A stretch of DNA of 64,000 nt from a virus. Below the pieces are notes generated by a model that saw nothing but the letters and a program-made list of their open reading frames with translations, was not told the origin of the DNA and made no database searches. Positions 50,092 through 58,110 of the stretch are shown one piece after another. Within the stretch, counting starts at the first letter, position 1. Every line of letters starts with the position of its first letter. The DNA is taken from positions 1-64,000 of the IMG/VR virus record IMGVR_UViG_3300023202_000383; one strand, given 5' to 3'. The position numbers and the translations under genes are program-made.

Positions 50092-50921
50092 GCTTAAAGG
50101 CTCTTGAAAATGATGAGCCGAACGACTCGCCGTTTGGTAATTATGAAGAAGAAGCAATAGCTTCCTTGATTTTAGACCATCCTGAATTTTTCACCCATAT
50201 TGCCAAATTTATAACATATAAACTTTTCAAAAGACCTGAAGTACAGTATATTATTGCAAATATTGTTGAATACCATGACAAGTACAATGAATTCCCTACT
50301 AGGGGAATATTGAAAGACACTATAGCCAAACAGTTGACCGTTGATGATGAATATGTAGACGATATATTATCTATCGTAGACAGGCCATCGAATCCCAGAG
50401 AAATACCAGCAATAAAAGACAGATTGTTAGAATGGGCAAAGACTCAAGCATATAGTTTGCTTTGGGACAAAGAAACAATTGATAGGTACAAGCAAGGCGA
50501 TTATGACTATATAGAACAGGTAGTGAATGAAGCGAAGCTGATACAGGACGTTAGTTCTACGGGACTGTGGTTCTTTGATGAACTGGAAAGTTTATTCTAT
50601 AGAGACGAGAAAGAAAGATTCACAACTGGGATTTATGAATTAGATCAATTGCTAGACGAAGGCGGACCATCCAGAGGCGATGAAGTAGTATGGATGGCAC
50701 CGACGGGTGTCGGCAAATGCCATACTCTAGAATCAAAGATGATTGAAGAAAATTTGTCAGGAATCTTTGAAATAGAGCTAGACAATGGCAAGACTCTCAA
50801 ACTCGCAGGATTTAGAGAAGTTCAAACAGCACGTGGGCCAGTAAAGGTCTGCGATCTTACCGAAGAAGACGATATTGTCGAGATACCAAATATCAGAGAT
50901 GGGGGGGATATATCTGTGTAA
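50088..50921 (+). CDS. dnaB: DnaB-like replicative helicase, N-terminal piece ending in a split-intein N-fragment
   Basis: 277 aa. A helical DnaB/gp41-type N-terminal domain leads to TTGIYELDQLLDEGGPSRGDE and WMAPTGVGK. Directly after the GK of the Walker A motif comes Cys and intein sequence, then a stop at 50919. The Ser that completes GK[ST] is at 51424 in the next gene. A run of seven G (50901-50907) just before the stop could allow slippage, but all frames hit stops before 51010, so two proteins joined by trans-splicing is the simpler reading. Confidence 0.85.
   Translation: MSLKALENDEPNDSPFGNYEEEAIASLILDHPEFFTHIAKFITYKLFKRPEVQYIIANIVEYHDKYNEFPTRGILKDTIAKQLTVDDEYVDDILSIVDRPSNPREIPAIKDRLLEWAKTQAYSLLWDKETIDRYKQGDYDYIEQVVNEAKLIQDVSSTGLWFFDELESLFYRDEKERFTTGIYELDQLLDEGGPSRGDEVVWMAPTGVGKCHTLESKMIEENLSGIFEIELDNGKTLKLAGFREVQTARGPVKVCDLTEEDDIVEIPNIRDGGDISV
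50718..50918 (+). other. Split-intein N-fragment in DnaB (Walker A site GVGK|S)
   Basis: 67 codons beginning CHTLESKMIEENLSG, then FEIELDNGKTLKLAGF and GPVKVCDLTEEDDIVEIP, the strands typical of an intein N-terminal half, although the block B His is missing here and appears in the downstream fragment (CDPNHK). This unusual division distinguishes it from the DnaE intein. Confidence 0.6.
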
Positions 50922-51009
50922 GCATTGCGAATTCTCTACGATCTCATCGATTTTAATCATATAAGCTCCAAACATGGAAGGCTGAACGACAATCTAAGGA
51001 AATTTATAC

Positions 51010-51423
51010 GTGAAAATAAAATCAATTAATAAGACTAACCAATATAAGCATGTGGACTTCGGGATGCTTGCTGAACGATGGAATAAGTCTAGGGTTCTTA
51101 CGCCAACTGGATTTGAAGAGGTAAAAGCATTCGATTTAATAAAACGAGATGCCCCCACTTTATTGCTTAGCATAGATAATGGTATGGAGATTAAGTGTGA
51201 TCCAAATCATAAAATTGTCTGTGAATCATACAAATCGGACAGTGAGACCAGTGAAATAATAGAGAAGTTCGTTAAAGACTTAGACCCAGGCACAGACAAG
51301 CTGATAGGATATGGTGGTCAACGTAGGTCATTCGAAGTGCGTGATGGTGGTACGCACGATCTATATGATATCGAAATTTGTTCGCCACATTTGTATTATA
51401 CAGCTGGCGTTTTGAGCCATAAT
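51010..51423 (+). other. Split-intein C-fragment in DnaB (138 residues)
   Basis: Contains RVLTPTGFEEVKAFDL and SIDNGMEIKCDPNHKIV, normally part of intein N-halves, then ..HDLYDIEICSPHLYYTAG (block F) and VLSHN before Ser. A long C-fragment with a short N-fragment is reminiscent of atypically split inteins. Splicing residues HN|S are intact. Confidence 0.65.
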
Positions 51424-52110
51424 AGCATTATGCTAGTCAATAATGCGATTGCTAACTCAAAAAAGAGCAAGAATGTTTTATATATAACTTTGGAATTGTC
51501 CCATTTAAAATCTGCGTTGAGAGGCTTAGGCGCATTGTCAAATAAATCGATAGTTGGAGAGAGCAGATTTGACAATAAAGATGATATGATAGATGTTGCC
51601 AGAAAGGTAAAAGCGAGTGGTGCTGGCGATATCGTTTTTTATCAGTACCCACCGGAAGAAATAGATGTTGATACAATATATGCATTGATAGACACTCTTA
51701 GAAAAAACGAGAAATGGCACCCAGATGTTGTAATAATTGATTATCTCGAATTAATGCTCAGTCGAAGAGACTCAGATAACTCCGAAGATTACATTAGACA
51801 AAAGAATGTTTCTACTCAGATAAGAGGCTTGGCTATTAATGAGAATGTTTGTGTCTTTACAGCCACACAAACCAATAGAAGTGGCAATGATGATAGCAAA
51901 ATGATAGATGTCACCAAGATATCTGAAAGCTATGGAAAATCTATGGCGATGGATTATTTGATAAGTATTAACCAATCACCAGATGAGTATTCGTCAACGC
52001 CAGCACAAGCCAGGTTATATGTTGCTAAAAACCGTAATGGCCCTAAATTCATAAGTATTCCAATCAAGATAAACTACAAAACAATGTCCGTTAAGGAGAT
52101 AGACCAATGA
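51010..52110 (+). CDS. dnaB: DnaB-like replicative helicase, C-terminal piece beginning with split-intein C-fragment
   Basis: 366 aa from a GTG at 51010 with an AAGGA nine bases upstream. Residues 1-138 are intein; the extein begins SIMLVNNAIANSKKSKNVL, restoring the Walker A. WHPDVVIIDYLELM is Walker B, QIRGLAINENVCVFTATQTNRSG is motif H3-like, and ..ARLYVAKNRNGPKF is the C-terminal RecA-fold arginine region. Thus the hexameric 5'-3' fork helicase is complete once spliced. Confidence 0.85.
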   Translation: MKIKSINKTNQYKHVDFGMLAERWNKSRVLTPTGFEEVKAFDLIKRDAPTLLLSIDNGMEIKCDPNHKIVCESYKSDSETSEIIEKFVKDLDPGTDKLIGYGGQRRSFEVRDGGTHDLYDIEICSPHLYYTAGVLSHNSIMLVNNAIANSKKSKNVLYITLELSHLKSALRGLGALSNKSIVGESRFDNKDDMIDVARKVKASGAGDIVFYQYPPEEIDVDTIYALIDTLRKNEKWHPDVVIIDYLELMLSRRDSDNSEDYIRQKNVSTQIRGLAINENVCVFTATQTNRSGNDDSKMIDVTKISESYGKSMAMDYLISINQSPDEYSSTPAQARLYVAKNRNGPKFISIPIKINYKTMSVKEIDQ

Positions 52111-52433
52111 AGCTGAAGCAACTGGATGCAAAGAATGATTACCTCGCAATATACGTATCACCTATTTCTGAGGATCTTTATGTCGATGACAAGTCGCAAT
52201 ATAACAATGAAGGGGTTGTTGTTGGCAAAGGCCCGAAAGTGAGCGATTCTGATCTAGACCTGGGCGATAAAGTTATATTTCTTAATAAGAACTATAGTAC
52301 CATTACTCCAGAAAGTGGCGGATATAATGGCAATACTATAGTGATTATTAGGGAAAGCGATATATTAATCAAACATCGTGGGAGTTCGGAAGTTCATGAA
52401 GTAGTACATTGGGATGAATGGTCTGAAGAATGA
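52107..52433 (+). CDS. GroES-like co-chaperonin
   Basis: 108 aa. GVVVGKGPKVSD, LGDKVIFLNKNY and GNTIVIIRESDILI match the Cpn10 layout (G.VV..G......GD.VhF......h..h.E.DIL). A mobile loop would be YVDDKSQYNNE. No GroEL is encoded here, so it would act with host GroEL, as T4 gp31 does for capsid folding. Overlaps the helicase stop by ATGA, an unusual place in a replication operon. Confidence 0.75.
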   Translation: MKLKQLDAKNDYLAIYVSPISEDLYVDDKSQYNNEGVVVGKGPKVSDSDLDLGDKVIFLNKNYSTITPESGGYNGNTIVIIRESDILIKHRGSSEVHEVVHWDEWSEE

Positions 52434-52813
52434 TATACGAATACACATGTATAGATTGCGTAGAGAGGGCTGCTGGGAAGAAAGTATCTGAGTTGTCTGT
52501 TGCTGACCATAATATATTGTCTAATCGATATAAGATATTGGTCAAGCATAGGCTTTCTGAATCTCCAACAGTTGTGTGCCCTATTTGTGATGGCAATAAC
52601 ACTTGCAAGTTGTTGCAGATGGAGACTTCATATGTTAGAGGGTATGGGTATCTCGACAAAAAAGGTGTATATAACGATATGGACTTACACAAGATGGCTT
52701 CGGGGAATGACCCATATGCCGGGTCTAGAGCTGAGGGCGAAGCCAAAGATGTGATTGATAAATTAAGAAAGAATAAGAAACGAAATGTACGATCTAAGAA
52801 TGTATATATGTAA
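52430..52813 (+). CDS. Zinc-ribbon protein, 127 aa
   Basis: MIYEYTCIDC at the start and CPICDGNNTC in the middle suggest a FmdB-like zinc ribbon; the C-terminus is very basic (RKNKKRNVRSK). Coupled by ATGA to the GroES-like gene and by a one-base overlap to the polymerase gene. Probably nucleic-acid-binding. Confidence 0.55.
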   Translation: MIYEYTCIDCVERAAGKKVSELSVADHNILSNRYKILVKHRLSESPTVVCPICDGNNTCKLLQMETSYVRGYGYLDKKGVYNDMDLHKMASGNDPYAGSRAEGEAKDVIDKLRKNKKRNVRSKNVYM

Positions 52814-53985
52814 TGCTTGGTGTTTATACAGTATTTAGTGAAAAAGACAGGTCCAAGCCGTTAGCAACCGCTATTTCTAACGGCTTGGAAACCAGAGTAG
52901 TAAGCCTATTCGGATCAAAATCCGGCAAAACCATATATGACATAAACCAAGATGTTTGTAAGATAAAGAGTGTACTTACGTCTGGTAAAGAGATCTTAAT
53001 CAATAATCTTAAAGATCATATTATAGGGTTCGGTGTCGACAATAGTATATCTGATTCCATTAATGCCTATGAGATTCTAGAAGTAGATGGTCAACGCGAT
53101 CATAATATAGATTCCGCTAGAGCGAAAGCCAAAAAGCGGTGTCAGATGATGGTAAGTGCTAAAAAGATGGATTGGCATAAGGTAAAAGCCGGTGCGTCTA
53201 AGGTATACGCTCATTTAGAAAAGAAGGGAATCCTGTACAACTATAGTCCAACGTATCCGGCGTGGGACACCAAATTGTTCTCTGGCAGATCTAGAACCAG
53301 TGGATTTAGTATACATGGTGCTAGTAAAGATGATATGATTGCCAATATAAATGGCGACGATTTATATATAAACTTCGACTGGGTTGCAGCAGATATTAGG
53401 ATAGTGTCATACTTGAGCAAGGACAAAGTATTGTTAGAATCATTTGAAGATGGAGACCCATATAGTTATATAGCAAAAATGCTGAATGCGGATTCTGATT
53501 CTGACGAAATATCTAGAGATGAGAGCAAACGAGCATTGTTGGCCACTATCTATTCTATGGACATAGACAATCCGCTTTTAAATCTCTTCGAAAGTTTAAG
53601 GCCCTGGATGGTTGAATCATTGAAGAGATTTGACAAGGATGGATATTTGTCTAGTGTACTGGGTCGTAGATTTAGAATATCTAAAGATAGGACAAAAAAG
53701 TCAGTATTTAATGCGGTCATCCAAGGGTCTGTTGCGCACGCCATGCAGAATGTTATGTACAAAGCGTGGTTAAAATATCCAAACAAGATATTGACCGAAA
53801 ATCACGATTCGTTAGTTGTAACATGTAAAGAAAACAATAGCCAGATGCGTAAGATAATAGAGTATGTGAGTGCAATAATGTTAAGGCCATTTGATGGTAT
53901 TTTAGAAGATGAGATGATATTCCCAGTTAGTATAAGTATTGGTAAAAAATATAAGAGATGGAAATTTTATAAGAGATTGCAATGA
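52813..53985 (+). CDS. Compact family A DNA polymerase-like protein
   Basis: 390 aa. NFDWVAADIRIVSYLS is a divergent motif A (usual DYSxIELR), SRDESKRALLATIYSMD is the fingers motif B with R...K...Y, and ILTENHDSLVV is motif C with HDS for HDE. There is no 3'-5' exonuclease domain, and the N-terminal 130 residues are unlike Pol I. Together with the fractured DnaE this phage has two polymerases. Family A polymerases (DpoZ) accompany PurZ in Z-genome phages, so it is the best local candidate to use a modified dNTP, but no sequence marker of DpoZ is demonstrated here. Confidence 0.7.
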   Translation: MLGVYTVFSEKDRSKPLATAISNGLETRVVSLFGSKSGKTIYDINQDVCKIKSVLTSGKEILINNLKDHIIGFGVDNSISDSINAYEILEVDGQRDHNIDSARAKAKKRCQMMVSAKKMDWHKVKAGASKVYAHLEKKGILYNYSPTYPAWDTKLFSGRSRTSGFSIHGASKDDMIANINGDDLYINFDWVAADIRIVSYLSKDKVLLESFEDGDPYSYIAKMLNADSDSDEISRDESKRALLATIYSMDIDNPLLNLFESLRPWMVESLKRFDKDGYLSSVLGRRFRISKDRTKKSVFNAVIQGSVAHAMQNVMYKAWLKYPNKILTENHDSLVVTCKENNSQMRKIIEYVSAIMLRPFDGILEDEMIFPVSISIGKKYKRWKFYKRLQ

Positions 53986-54185
53986 TTAGTAGAAGAAAAA
54001 GAAAAGAACTTAGAAGAAAGAGAAGAAAAGACAAGAAGAAGACAACAGAACAAAAAGACACAAAGAGCACAAAAGCAACAGAGCAAAAAGCAAAAGAGCA
54101 AAAGAGCAAAAGAACAAAAGAGCAAAAGAGCAACTTCGACAAAAGAGCATGGGGCGTAAAAAATGGCAAAGAGGCAGATACCTAA
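53982..54185 (+). CDS. Lys-rich low-complexity protein, 67 aa
   Basis: Starts in an ATGA overlap with the polymerase stop. Nearly all Lys/Arg/Glu/Thr/Gln, encoded by degenerate AGCAAAAG repeats (about 54060-54130), reminiscent of the array at 24742. May be translated and bind nucleic acid, or may be an expanding spacer that keeps the reading frame. Overlaps the next gene by 23 bases. Confidence 0.4.
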   Translation: MISRRKRKELRRKRRKDKKKTTEQKDTKSTKATEQKAKEQKSKRTKEQKSNFDKRAWGVKNGKEADT

Positions 54186-54663
54186 GTGGTTTAAAGAGAA
54201 TATCCCATCAGAAGTTTCCGATAGTTCCCTTTTCAAATTCAAAATATTGGTCAGGAAAGACCAGGTCGTCGAAGTAGATATGCGATCTGATCTAGATGTT
54301 GATTATGTGAATATTCAGCAGGAGCTAGAGGAATCCCCGTCTGTTTTTGCATATTGGGCTTCTATCTATAGCGAATTAAAAATGCAATGTACTAAAATCG
54401 AAAGACAAATAAAGACAAGGCGTGGCAGATTAGTAGAGGAAATAATAAATGATGCCACTCAAAATGGAGTAAGGCTTACTGACAAACAAGTAGGCTTAAT
54501 AATAGAAGCAGATGAAGTATTAAATGGTCTAGAAACAAAGCACATGATACTGCAGAAGCACACTGGCAAAATGTGGTTTATGGTTGAAGCAATCAGAATG
54601 AAAGCTGACAACTTAAGATCATTGTCTGGATTCGCAAAAATGGAATTTAGCCAACAGCAATAA
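54163..54663 (+). CDS. Possible recombination-mediator-like protein, 166 aa
   Basis: Helical second half: FAYWASIYSELKMQCTKIERQ ... MILQKHTGKMWFMVEAIRMKADNL. It lies immediately before the gp32-like SSB, the same place where small UvsY-like mediators occur in many T4-type phages, and its length (UvsY is 137 aa) fits. No diagnostic motif confirms it. Confidence 0.45.
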   Translation: MAKRQIPKWFKENIPSEVSDSSLFKFKILVRKDQVVEVDMRSDLDVDYVNIQQELEESPSVFAYWASIYSELKMQCTKIERQIKTRRGRLVEEIINDATQNGVRLTDKQVGLIIEADEVLNGLETKHMILQKHTGKMWFMVEAIRMKADNLRSLSGFAKMEFSQQQ

Positions 54664-54683
54664 TAGAAAGGAGCGATGGCAAA

Positions 54684-55724
54684 ATGTCCAAGTACGATTT
54701 GAAGAAAATTAGGAAGAAGATCAAAGAGAAGCAAGGTGGGAGGTCTAGGGACCCGAATGAGTTTAAGACCCCGCAGCCCAAATCTGACTCTGAGCCGATA
54801 AAGATTAGGTTCTTTATTCTGCCGCCACTCAAGAAGGGCGATACATGTGCAGACGGCGTAGCTAGTCAGGATATGGATCTGTTTTATGTGGCCAATGGCT
54901 CGCACTGGGTTAACAACAGACCATATCCTTGTCCAAGAGTGCATGACGATGAGAATTGCACGATGTGTGATTTCGCTTTTGAGTTGATGAGCGAAACGCA
55001 GGACAAGGATGAGCGTAGAGCGATAGCTAGACAGTATCTGCCGCAGACAAAATATGCTGTCAATGTTTTGTTCTTAAATAGCGAGACGAACCCAGAGGAT
55101 GTTCGCGGCAAGGTCATGTGGTATAATGTTTCGAAGCAGGTGTTTGATAAGTTTGAAGCTTGCATCTGCAGGGACAATGCTGGCGATGACGCTGATCCTC
55201 AAGCTTATGGTGTATTCTTTGATGAAGAGAATGCTTACGCATTCCAGCTTGAGATTCTTAAGTCAGGTCAATATCCTAGCTACAAGACTTCGAAGTTCCT
55301 CGCTGGATCTGGGACAATGCCAATAGCCGCGAAGAAGGTCGACGGTAAGGTTGTTCCTGATAGCAATAAGATCAAGAAGATTCTTGACCAGAGGCACGAC
55401 TTGTTCACTAAATTCGAAACCAGAGATCAAGACAAGATCTCCGAGTTGGTGACGATGGTGACGAGTGAATCTCCTGGGTCTGGGTTTGACGAGGATGATA
55501 CTAATGAATCAGACTCGTCTAGTAGCTCGGATGATGAGGTCAACGCCAGCGAACTTGGCATAAGTGAGGAGATTTCCGGCGAAGAGCCGGTCTCCGAGAC
55601 TGCTGATGAATCTAAAGCTGAAGAGAAAGCCGAAGACAAGCCCAAGGAAACGGCAGAAGTTAGCAGCAATGATGAAGAAGAGGAAGAGATCGCTGCTCTC
55701 CTCAATGACTTGAATGACGACTAA
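54684..55724 (+). CDS. Single-stranded DNA-binding protein, T4 gp32-like
   Basis: 346 aa. A Lys/Arg-rich N-terminal cooperativity segment (DLKKIRKKIKEKQGG) is followed by an OB-type core that contains the zinc site CPRVHDDENCTMC (Cys, His, two Cys as in gp32), and a long acidic C-terminal tail ending in DLNDD for partner binding. It coats ssDNA at forks and during recombination. Preceded by GAAAGGAG. A strong terminator follows the stop, ending the replication operon segment. Confidence 0.85.
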   Translation: MSKYDLKKIRKKIKEKQGGRSRDPNEFKTPQPKSDSEPIKIRFFILPPLKKGDTCADGVASQDMDLFYVANGSHWVNNRPYPCPRVHDDENCTMCDFAFELMSETQDKDERRAIARQYLPQTKYAVNVLFLNSETNPEDVRGKVMWYNVSKQVFDKFEACICRDNAGDDADPQAYGVFFDEENAYAFQLEILKSGQYPSYKTSKFLAGSGTMPIAAKKVDGKVVPDSNKIKKILDQRHDLFTKFETRDQDKISELVTMVTSESPGSGFDEDDTNESDSSSSSDDEVNASELGISEEISGEEPVSETADESKAEEKAEDKPKETAEVSSNDEEEEEIAALLNDLNDD

Positions 55725-55732
55725 GCGATTAG

Positions 55733-55766
55733 AGGGCACTGGCATAGCAGCCAGTGCCCTTTTTAT
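55733..55766 (+). terminator. Rho-independent terminator after the ssb gene
   Basis: AGGGCACTGG and CCAGTGCCCT form a perfect 10-bp stem with an 8-base loop, followed by TTTTTATA. It lies nine bases after the SSB stop. Read-through into the nuclease gene, whose ATG begins four bases after the U-tract, may still occur. Confidence 0.9.
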
Positions 55767-55769
55767 ATT

Positions 55770-56615
55770 ATGGGTCCACTGTTATTAATAGATGGTAGAA
55801 ATGCAGCGTACCGCACGCTGTTTGCTGGATTGGGCGACCAAAGATTCGCCAAAAGCGGATACCATATGTTCGTTATATGGATGAGGTTTGCTCACACTTG
55901 GCTCGAGAAGTTCAATCCGCAGTCAATTCATGTGTTTTGGGATTGTCCGGGGCACCATGTATGGCGGAATAAGATATTTAATGAGTATAAAGACGGCAGA
56001 GGATATGATCATCCTGAAGTAAATATTCCGGATGAAATAAATAAGATCTGCAGCACTGCAGATGCTTTATTGAAGTACATGAATCATAGGACCTATATCA
56101 AAGACAATCAAGAAGCGGACGACTTGATTTATTCGTTTTGTCGCGTCACTTATCCGCAGGAATCAATTATAATATCTAGCGATACCGACATGTCTCAGAT
56201 TTCTTGGTGGATGCCAAATGTAAAGTGCTTTGACCCACGAAAGAAAAAGTTTATAGAGCATGATGGATGCAACCCTGCTGTTCAAAAGGCATTGGTTGGC
56301 GACAAATCAGACAATATTGAAGGCTATAGGGGAATAGGTCCAGTTAAAGGTAAGAAGCTCGCTAGCGACCTATGCAAATTATCTAAATTTTTAGACGAAA
56401 ATGGCAGCGGTGCATTTAAGAAGAATTTAAGTCTCATAGACTTGTCGCACAATCCATATAAAGTGTCTAATGACATGTATATTGTAAAACAGCTTAGCGA
56501 AGAACCGATTTTTGATAAGTCTAAAATTATGAGTTCTATTTTAGAGCATAAGGTTAGAGGCCTTCAAGCTGAATACCCTAGAATTGTCAGTCCATTTAAA
56601 CAGGTGACTGCTTAA
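55770..56615 (+). CDS. 5'-3' exonuclease / flap endonuclease (FEN, RNase H-like of T4)
   Basis: 281 aa. LLLIDGRNAAYRT, the EADDLI metal site, SSDTDMSQI and VGDKSDNIEGYRGIGPVKGKKL (H3TH/helix-hairpin region) are all FEN-family signatures. It removes RNA primers and 5' flaps during lagging-strand maturation. Free-standing because the family A polymerase lacks this domain. Preceded by the ssb terminator and convergent with an HNH gene (four-base overlap). Confidence 0.9.
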   Translation: MGPLLLIDGRNAAYRTLFAGLGDQRFAKSGYHMFVIWMRFAHTWLEKFNPQSIHVFWDCPGHHVWRNKIFNEYKDGRGYDHPEVNIPDEINKICSTADALLKYMNHRTYIKDNQEADDLIYSFCRVTYPQESIIISSDTDMSQISWWMPNVKCFDPRKKKFIEHDGCNPAVQKALVGDKSDNIEGYRGIGPVKGKKLASDLCKLSKFLDENGSGAFKKNLSLIDLSHNPYKVSNDMYIVKQLSEEPIFDKSKIMSSILEHKVRGLQAEYPRIVSPFKQVTA

Positions 56616-57034
56616 TCTTCTTCCTCTGTTATCATGCTGTCTAATTTTGTTGTTGATTCTTTATACGTAAGGTCGCATTTTCTGGACGGTGTCTGTGATG
56701 ACACCCATTCCCAAATATCTTCGTGCTCTTTCATAAGCCAAGTTATAAATGCTATGGGTGCTTTGTGTGGCGATATTTCGAATGAATATTTGTGATGGCT
56801 AGCACACAGCAGGATTCCGTTTTTTACGACATGTCTGTGGGATTTCATTTCCCTTGGTATTAAATGGTGCGCCTGTACATACTCTGTCGCCCCACATATT
56901 GCGCATTTATTATTCCACTTCGCTGCTACTAGTGATCTCCATAATTTGTCGGCTTTATTTCTCCATAATGTACTATTTGGGTTGTCTTTTCGCTTTTGGA
57001 GCTTGCTTTTCTTTTTTCTCTTTTTTCGTGCCAT
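56612..57034 (-). CDS. HNH endonuclease
   Basis: 140 aa from ATG 57034. A basic tail (ARKKRKKKSKLQKRK) precedes CAICGATEYVQAHHLIPREMK and GILLCASHH, which is a full HNH with the catalytic AHH and zinc cysteines. No intron or intein is adjacent, so it is a free-standing homing-type or packaging-associated nuclease. Confidence 0.85.
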   Translation of the reverse strand: MARKKRKKKSKLQKRKDNPNSTLWRNKADKLWRSLVAAKWNNKCAICGATEYVQAHHLIPREMKSHRHVVKNGILLCASHHKYSFEISPHKAPIAFITWLMKEHEDIWEWVSSQTPSRKCDLTYKESTTKLDSMITEEED

Positions 57035-57115
57035 ATAGTAAATTTTGATCAAGTATTATAATTATTAAATACAATATCCTATATAAGCGAAGATACTGTA
57101 AGAGAGGATGTCATT

Positions 57116-57379
57116 ATGGGATGTTGTGGTAAATCAAAGAGCACGAAACCTAAAAAACGCAAAGTAAGAATAAAAACAACGGCTTCTAGTCGCAAAAGAG
57201 CTCAGAAGACCGCTGCTATATCTTCTATATCTAAGAGGAACAATATTATTTCGGATGTATCTAATAAGTGTCCAAAATGCAATAGTAAAGTGGTGGTTGT
57301 TAATCGTATGTTGAACGGTAAGCAGCACAAAATGGTGCAGTGCACGAATATTGGTTGCGGGCATATAGCTAGGAGATGA
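57116..57379 (+). CDS. Small basic zinc-ribbon protein, 87 aa
   Basis: N-terminal GCCGKSKSTKPKKRK is very basic; the C-terminal CPKCNSKVVVVNRML ... CTNIGCGH is a zinc ribbon. A good GAGAGGA precedes the ATG. Probably nucleic-acid-binding; followed by a GTG-start gene one base later. Confidence 0.6.
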   Translation: MGCCGKSKSTKPKKRKVRIKTTASSRKRAQKTAAISSISKRNNIISDVSNKCPKCNSKVVVVNRMLNGKQHKMVQCTNIGCGHIARR

Positions 57380-57380
57380 C

Positions 57381-57800
57381 GTGGATTTAGATAACCAAGG
57401 CAGAGTAATAATAAGGACAGTATATGATATCAAAGAGGCCATTTCTGAGTTTTTAAAAGAAGATGATGCTACGGAAATGCAAACTGTAATTATGTCTGGC
57501 GGCAAAAAGTACGCTGTCAAGGCTGAGTCTAGCTGTAGTTATAGTCGCATGTTTATTGAAGGATTTGATATATTAAAGAGACGAAAGGAAGCAGCTGAGA
57601 ATATCAAAGTCAAGGATGGGTGTTCTCCTATAATGTTAGAGGGAAGAATGTGGTTGGATGATCTAATAGAACGGAGACTTGGTGGCGTAAGAGATGATCT
57701 TAGGGTTAGATGGGACTTGGATGACGGAACATACTATTACGATCCGTTCGCTAAAAAACTCACAAAGGCTATAGATGATGGAACGTCAAGTATCGACTGA
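57381..57800 (+). CDS. Hypothetical protein, 139 aa (GTG start)
   Basis: GTG at 57381 directly after the preceding stop. Mixed alpha/beta, no motif. Its last 26 bases overlap the following gene. Member of a small operon 57116-59025 that ends with a glycosyltransferase. Confidence 0.5.
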   Translation: MDLDNQGRVIIRTVYDIKEAISEFLKEDDATEMQTVIMSGGKKYAVKAESSCSYSRMFIEGFDILKRRKEAAENIKVKDGCSPIMLEGRMWLDDLIERRLGGVRDDLRVRWDLDDGTYYYDPFAKKLTKAIDDGTSSID

Positions 57801-58095
57801 ATTAGTTAGATATCTAGATATCAGAAATTATAATCCAGAAGTTGGCGATATAATAATAGAACACGGGTGGTTTAAAAGAACTCGGTGGTTTGGGGTGGTT
57901 AACTATATCACCGAGAATGGTGTGTTGCAGGTAATATGTGAAGGATCTATGAGGTTATTGGTTACAACTACACCAGACGCTGTTGAATCTAAAACCAAGT
58001 TAATCAGGCCTTCAGACATCGTCAATAGCTGGCCAGGAAAATACTCGATCATGCAGTCTGACCCTAAAACAAACACGCCTATATGGTATATCTAG
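57775..58095 (+). CDS. Hypothetical beta-rich protein, 106 aa
   Basis: EVGDIIIEHGWFKRTRWFGVVNYI resembles an SH3-like or KOW-like barrel start. Two adjacent ATG codons (57775 and 57778) could be used. Overlaps the upstream gene by 26 bases. Function unknown. Confidence 0.5.
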   Translation: MMERQVSTELVRYLDIRNYNPEVGDIIIEHGWFKRTRWFGVVNYITENGVLQVICEGSMRLLVTTTPDAVESKTKLIRPSDIVNSWPGKYSIMQSDPKTNTPIWYI

Positions 58096-58110
58096 ATCAA
58101 AAGTCATTAG

